8,721 nt of DNA from Oxalobacteraceae bacterium (lineage in GTDB: Bacteria; Pseudomonadota; Gammaproteobacteria; Burkholderiales; Burkholderiaceae_D), in assembly GCA_947453015.1 (NCBI GenBank), contig CANGFL010000044.1:1-8721 (forward strand), written 5' to 3'. The notes under the pieces were generated by a model. That model saw only the letters and a program-made list of their open reading frames with translations. It ran no database searches and had not been told where the DNA came from. This document shows positions 6,960 to 8,721 of the stretch, piece after piece (within the stretch, counting starts at the first letter, position 1; the number at the start of each line of letters is the position of its first letter). Position numbers and translations under genes: made by a program.

Positions 6960-6976
6960 TAAGCGCACCGCGCTTA
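6960..6976. repeat. Perfect palindrome upstream of purN
   Basis: TAAGCGC-ACC-GCGCTTA is a 7-base perfect inverted repeat around three bases, between the barstar-like gene's stop and the purN start. On the minus strand it folds as TAAGCGC-GGT-GCGCTTA but is followed by TTCTGCTTC, not a U-run. It could be a weak terminator for the upstream gene or an operator ahead of purN. It does not resemble the PurR box of enterobacteria. Confidence 0.4.
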
Positions 6977-7007
6977 AGGCTGAAAAAACGCTGAAACGAT
7001 GGATTGC

Positions 7008-7472
7008 TTATTGAAAAGAGAAAAATACCCGGAAAGGGATTTTTTTCTCAGCCCAGAAATCAGCGGCATCACGAAACACATCCAACAGATTTTCGCGCGC
7101 TTCTTTATCAAATTTCTGAGTACTGGGAAGCTGCTCTAAGACCACCAAAAAGCCGGTTTGATCGCCCGCTTCATGCATCACCTTAGTCAGGCATTCAGTC
7201 AGCGCGTCATAATTTTTGGCAAATTGCTTGGGCAGATAAAACGATTCAGCAATGATGCCCAGCATTTGTTGACGTGTCTGTCCCTGCGCGCAATGAGCAT
7301 AAAGAAAATGCTGGCCGAGACGAACCGCCTCTTCCTGCAATTCGGTCACCCGAAAGGCGCGGATAGACTGCACCACATTCGTTGGAACGGCGCGAAGCAG
7401 ACCACTGGCAGGAATGACTTCCTGGACCTCGTCCTCGCGCTGCAAAGGCGCGCTGAGCATGTAAATGTTCAC
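7008..7472 (-). CDS. Barstar-family protein (ribonuclease inhibitor-like)
   Basis: The 154-residue protein has a barstar fold in its second half. The segment at residues 87-96, NYDALTECLT, lines up with the barnase-binding helix of barstar, NLDALWDCLT. D89 matches barstar D35, E93 replaces D39 and C94 matches C40. The following strand (GFLVVLEQL, about 107-115), a helix (NLLDVFRDAADFWAEK) and a closing strand (FRVFFSF) complete the fold. Residues 1-65 form an extension seen in betaproteobacterial members, starting near SGLLRAVP. Barstar blocks barnase by covering its active site; here no ribonuclease gene is visible nearby, so the partner and role are unknown. The start drawn is GTG at 7472-7470; ATG at codon 5 is an alternative. 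Neither has a clear ribosome binding site. A weak promoter TTGAAA (7510-7505)/TGTTAA (7487-7482), spacing 17, lies upstream. Confidence 0.85.
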   Translation of the reverse strand: MNIYMLSAPLQREDEVQEVIPASGLLRAVPTNVVQSIRAFRVTELQEEAVRLGQHFLYAHCAQGQTRQQMLGIIAESFYLPKQFAKNYDALTECLTKVMHEAGDQTGFLVVLEQLPSTQKFDKEARENLLDVFRDAADFWAEKKIPFRVFFSFQ

Positions 7473-7608
7473 GGTAATTTTTTAACAACAAAAAACGCAC
7501 GCAATTTCAAAGTAATTGTTAATTCTGCAACGACTGCGTACGCACGTTAGTCCTAATTTGCTGTCGGCCGCCTTTAATAGGCTCTTGATCGCCAGCAACT
7601 CGTGATGA

Positions 7609-7667
7609 TACCTGTCCTTTGGTCTCGGCAAAACCCCTGAGCGACCTCAAGGGCATAAATACAGGTA
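7609..7667. repeat. Nested inverted repeat (outer stem enclosing a GC-rich hairpin)
   Basis: TACCTGT (7609-7615) and ACAGGTA (7661-7667) are perfect complements. They enclose an 8-base stem formed by 7634-7641 and 7646-7653. In minus-strand RNA the inner stem is unbroken, with one G-U pair and a GUCG loop. In plus-strand RNA the same pair is a C-A mismatch. This favours a minus-strand RNA. Confidence 0.5.
7630..7653 (-). terminator. Possible intrinsic terminator after the patatin-like gene
   Basis: In minus-strand RNA the stem CCCUUGAG/CUCAGGGG with loop GUCG is followed at once by UUUU, then GCC. It lies about 165 bases past the patatin-like gene's stop. The stem is GC-rich, but the U-tract is short, so it is moderate evidence only. 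Confidence 0.45.
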
Positions 7668-7676
7668 GTTATTTGG

Positions 7677-7707
7677 CAATAAACATCAGGGAGAGGCTGA
7701 TTTATTG
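7677..7707. repeat. Eleven-base-pair stem-loop with a two-base bulge
   Basis: CAATAAA (7677-7683) pairs with TTTATTG (7701-7707), and TCAG (7686-7689) pairs with CTGA (7697-7700). The bulge is CA at 7684-7685, and the loop is GGAGAGG on the plus strand or CCTCTCC on the minus strand. Eleven perfect pairs in 31 bases is unlikely to be chance. If read from the plus strand, the loop offers a GGA of the kind bound by CsrA/RsmA. Confidence 0.5.
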
Positions 7708-7731
7708 TGAATTTTATGAGGAGTGTTTGGC

Positions 7732-7763
7732 GCCATCCCAACAAACTATTTAATTGGGTGGGC
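7732..7763. repeat. Imperfect stem-loop near the patatin-like gene's end
   Basis: CCCAA (7737-7741) pairs with TTGGG (7754-7758). The stem extends either by CCA/TGG with one bulged T, or by GCC/GGC across a two-by-two internal loop. The loop is the twelve bases 7742-7753. No T-run follows on either strand. Confidence 0.35.
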
Positions 7764-7816
7764 TTAAGGTTAAGGGCTGAAGTTGCCGAATCGAAAAGGA
7801 ATAGAGCCGAATCAGG

Positions 7817-8721
7817 TTAATGCTCAGATGGTTTAAAAAATTGCAACACTTCGTTTTTCCTTTTTAAGACATCAATTTGTCCCAATTCAATCAGTGAACG
7901 AGTATAGCTAGCCTCAAACAACAAATACGAAGCAAGCGCAGAGCCGCGCTGCTCGGTCGCACCAATCGCTGATAGAAGCGTGCGTATCGGCAAAGGCAAA
8001 CTACCCACATGACGGCTAGCGATCAAATCTAAGGGCTGGGACGGTGTAATGGCCAGCATTTCAACAGGATGCAATGGAGTCAGCGCTCGCTGTTCAGGGG
8101 TCAATAAGGCTAGCGTGCCATTGATTCGGGTGAGCCTCTCGATATCCGATGACAGTCCATCCAAAAAAATACTGGACATAGCATGACCCGCGATTTGTGC
8201 AAGACTGGGATAGCCGGAAAACTGACTGAACTCACGCTTCACACCGACGTTACCCGCACCAATCACCAGCACCTTGTTTGCACCCAGATGAATAGCCGGT
8301 GATATAGGTGCCACGTCGCGCATAGAGCCATCACCAAAGTACTCACAGCGATCATTGCAGTACAAAGGTACCGCAGGAAAAATAAGAGGAATAGCTGAAG
8401 AAGCCAGCAGATGATCAATACTAATTTGCTGCTGAACCGACATACGCTGCGCCCGCTGCCATGGAGAAATCTCAGCTGCCGACTGATAAAAAATGACGTG
8501 TCGGCCTGCGGTATACGACGAAGCGGACACCGCCAACGCATCGATGGCTCCCTGCTCCAATGCCGCATCCAAACGCGGCAAATCGATCATCTTGTTTAAC
8601 AAATCCGCCAGCGGGGAATTATCCAGGAGCGAATTCGGCGGCTGAGAATGCCACTTGCGCAGCAACCATCCAAATGAAAGTAAAGAAAGCCAGCGCGCCC
8701 CGGATCGAATCACGCCTATCG
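7817..8721 (-). CDS. Patatin-like phospholipase, C-terminal part (cut by window edge)
   Basis: The frame is open to the right edge; a GTG at 8713-8711 lies inside it but is not the real start, since family members carry about 100 residues more upstream. Numbering from that GTG, the visible part has the LLDNSPLADLL segment (29-39), a S-S-Y-T-A-G strand, the ASSAIPLIFPAV segment (104-115) and the catalytic-Asp motif D128-G129 in FGDGSMRD. The sequence ISPAIHLGA and VLVIGAG follow. These mark a bacterial patatin, a Ser-Asp dyad lipid acyl hydrolase. The nucleophile motif GXSXG and the oxyanion glycines fall outside the window. Membrane lipid or acylglycerol is the likely substrate, but not provable here. 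It precedes the barstar-like gene by 344 bases and is probably a separate transcript. Confidence 0.9.
   Translation of the reverse strand, partial: IGVIRSGARWLSLLSFGWLLRKWHSQPPNSLLDNSPLADLLNKMIDLPRLDAALEQGAIDALAVSASSYTAGRHVIFYQSAAEISPWQRAQRMSVQQQISIDHLLASSAIPLIFPAVPLYCNDRCEYFGDGSMRDVAPISPAIHLGANKVLVIGAGNVGVKREFSQFSGYPSLAQIAGHAMSSIFLDGLSSDIERLTRINGTLALLTPEQRALTPLHPVEMLAITPSQPLDLIASRHVGSLPLPIRTLLSAIGATEQRGSALASYLLFEASYTRSLIELGQIDVLKRKNEVLQFFKPSEH

Larger units (their letters stand above)
7473..7816. other. 344-base spacer without a confident gene; rich in hairpins
   Basis: No confident protein gene lies here. The part next to the barstar-like gene is AT-rich and may hold its promoter. TGCGTACGCA at 7535-7544 is a perfect 10-base palindrome. 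Between 7609 and 7763 three hairpins follow one another, annotated separately. Two GCCGAATC copies lie at 7785-7792 and 7806-7813, 21 bases apart. A 34-codon plus-strand frame from ATG 7716 to TAA 7820 is open but lacks a good ribosome binding site directly before it. Confidence 0.6.

Noticed and set aside
7158..7550. A 130-codon plus-strand frame opposite the barstar-like gene
   Set aside because: The minus-strand frame shows clear barstar family residues; the plus-strand product has no motif and no ribosome binding site.
7609..7763. Known structural RNA (6S, 4.5S or tmRNA)
   Set aside because: Only short fragments such as CCCTGAG recall 6S RNA; the overall fold and the gene neighbourhood do not match.
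8263..8568. A 101-codon minus-strand frame inside the patatin-like gene
   Set aside because: It is a shifted reading of a gene whose proper frame carries the DG catalytic motif and family segments.

Overview
The window looks like chromosomal housekeeping DNA from a betaproteobacterium of moderate GC content. The Nitrosomonadales and their relatives are my best guess, from protein resemblance and gene order only. The clues are radC divergent from an FKBP-type isomerase, the rpmB-rpmG pair, a DesA-type desaturase, purN beside a second RsmB-type rRNA methyltransferase, and a barstar-like protein of betaproteobacterial type. I see no insertion sequence, CRISPR array, tRNA or rRNA gene.

Layout. 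Positions 1-112 (minus) hold the first 37 codons of an FKBP-type peptidyl-prolyl isomerase running off the left edge. It is divergent from radC (285-959, plus). An AT-rich spacer with a long inverted repeat leads to a strong sigma70-type promoter (1103-1131) driving rpmB (1171-1407) and rpmG (1433-1600), the ribosomal proteins L28 and L33. A terminator that works in both directions (1632-1666) separates these from the minus-strand genes. All annotated genes from here to the right edge are on the minus strand.

Read in the direction of transcription, they are: a patatin-like phospholipase cut by the right edge (7817-8721); a 344-base spacer with three hairpins; a barstar-family protein (7008-7472); purN (6307-6918); an RsmB-type m5C methyltransferase (4970-6226); a small exported PLD-family nuclease (4382-4966); an MscS-family mechanosensitive channel (3063-4385); and a membrane fatty-acid desaturase (1738-2946). 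From the methyltransferase through the nuclease to the channel the genes are packed with almost no gap, so they are probably one translationally coupled operon with purN at its head. The desaturase has its own spacer and a good ribosome binding site.

Most of the window is ordinary. Two places deserve a second look. At the nuclease/channel junction an eight-A run ends in an ATGA overlap, phased so that a -1 slip would fuse an exported nuclease to the channel. The 7473-7816 spacer has nested hairpins and a terminator-like element that could belong to a small RNA. I found no clear sign of a wholly new system.
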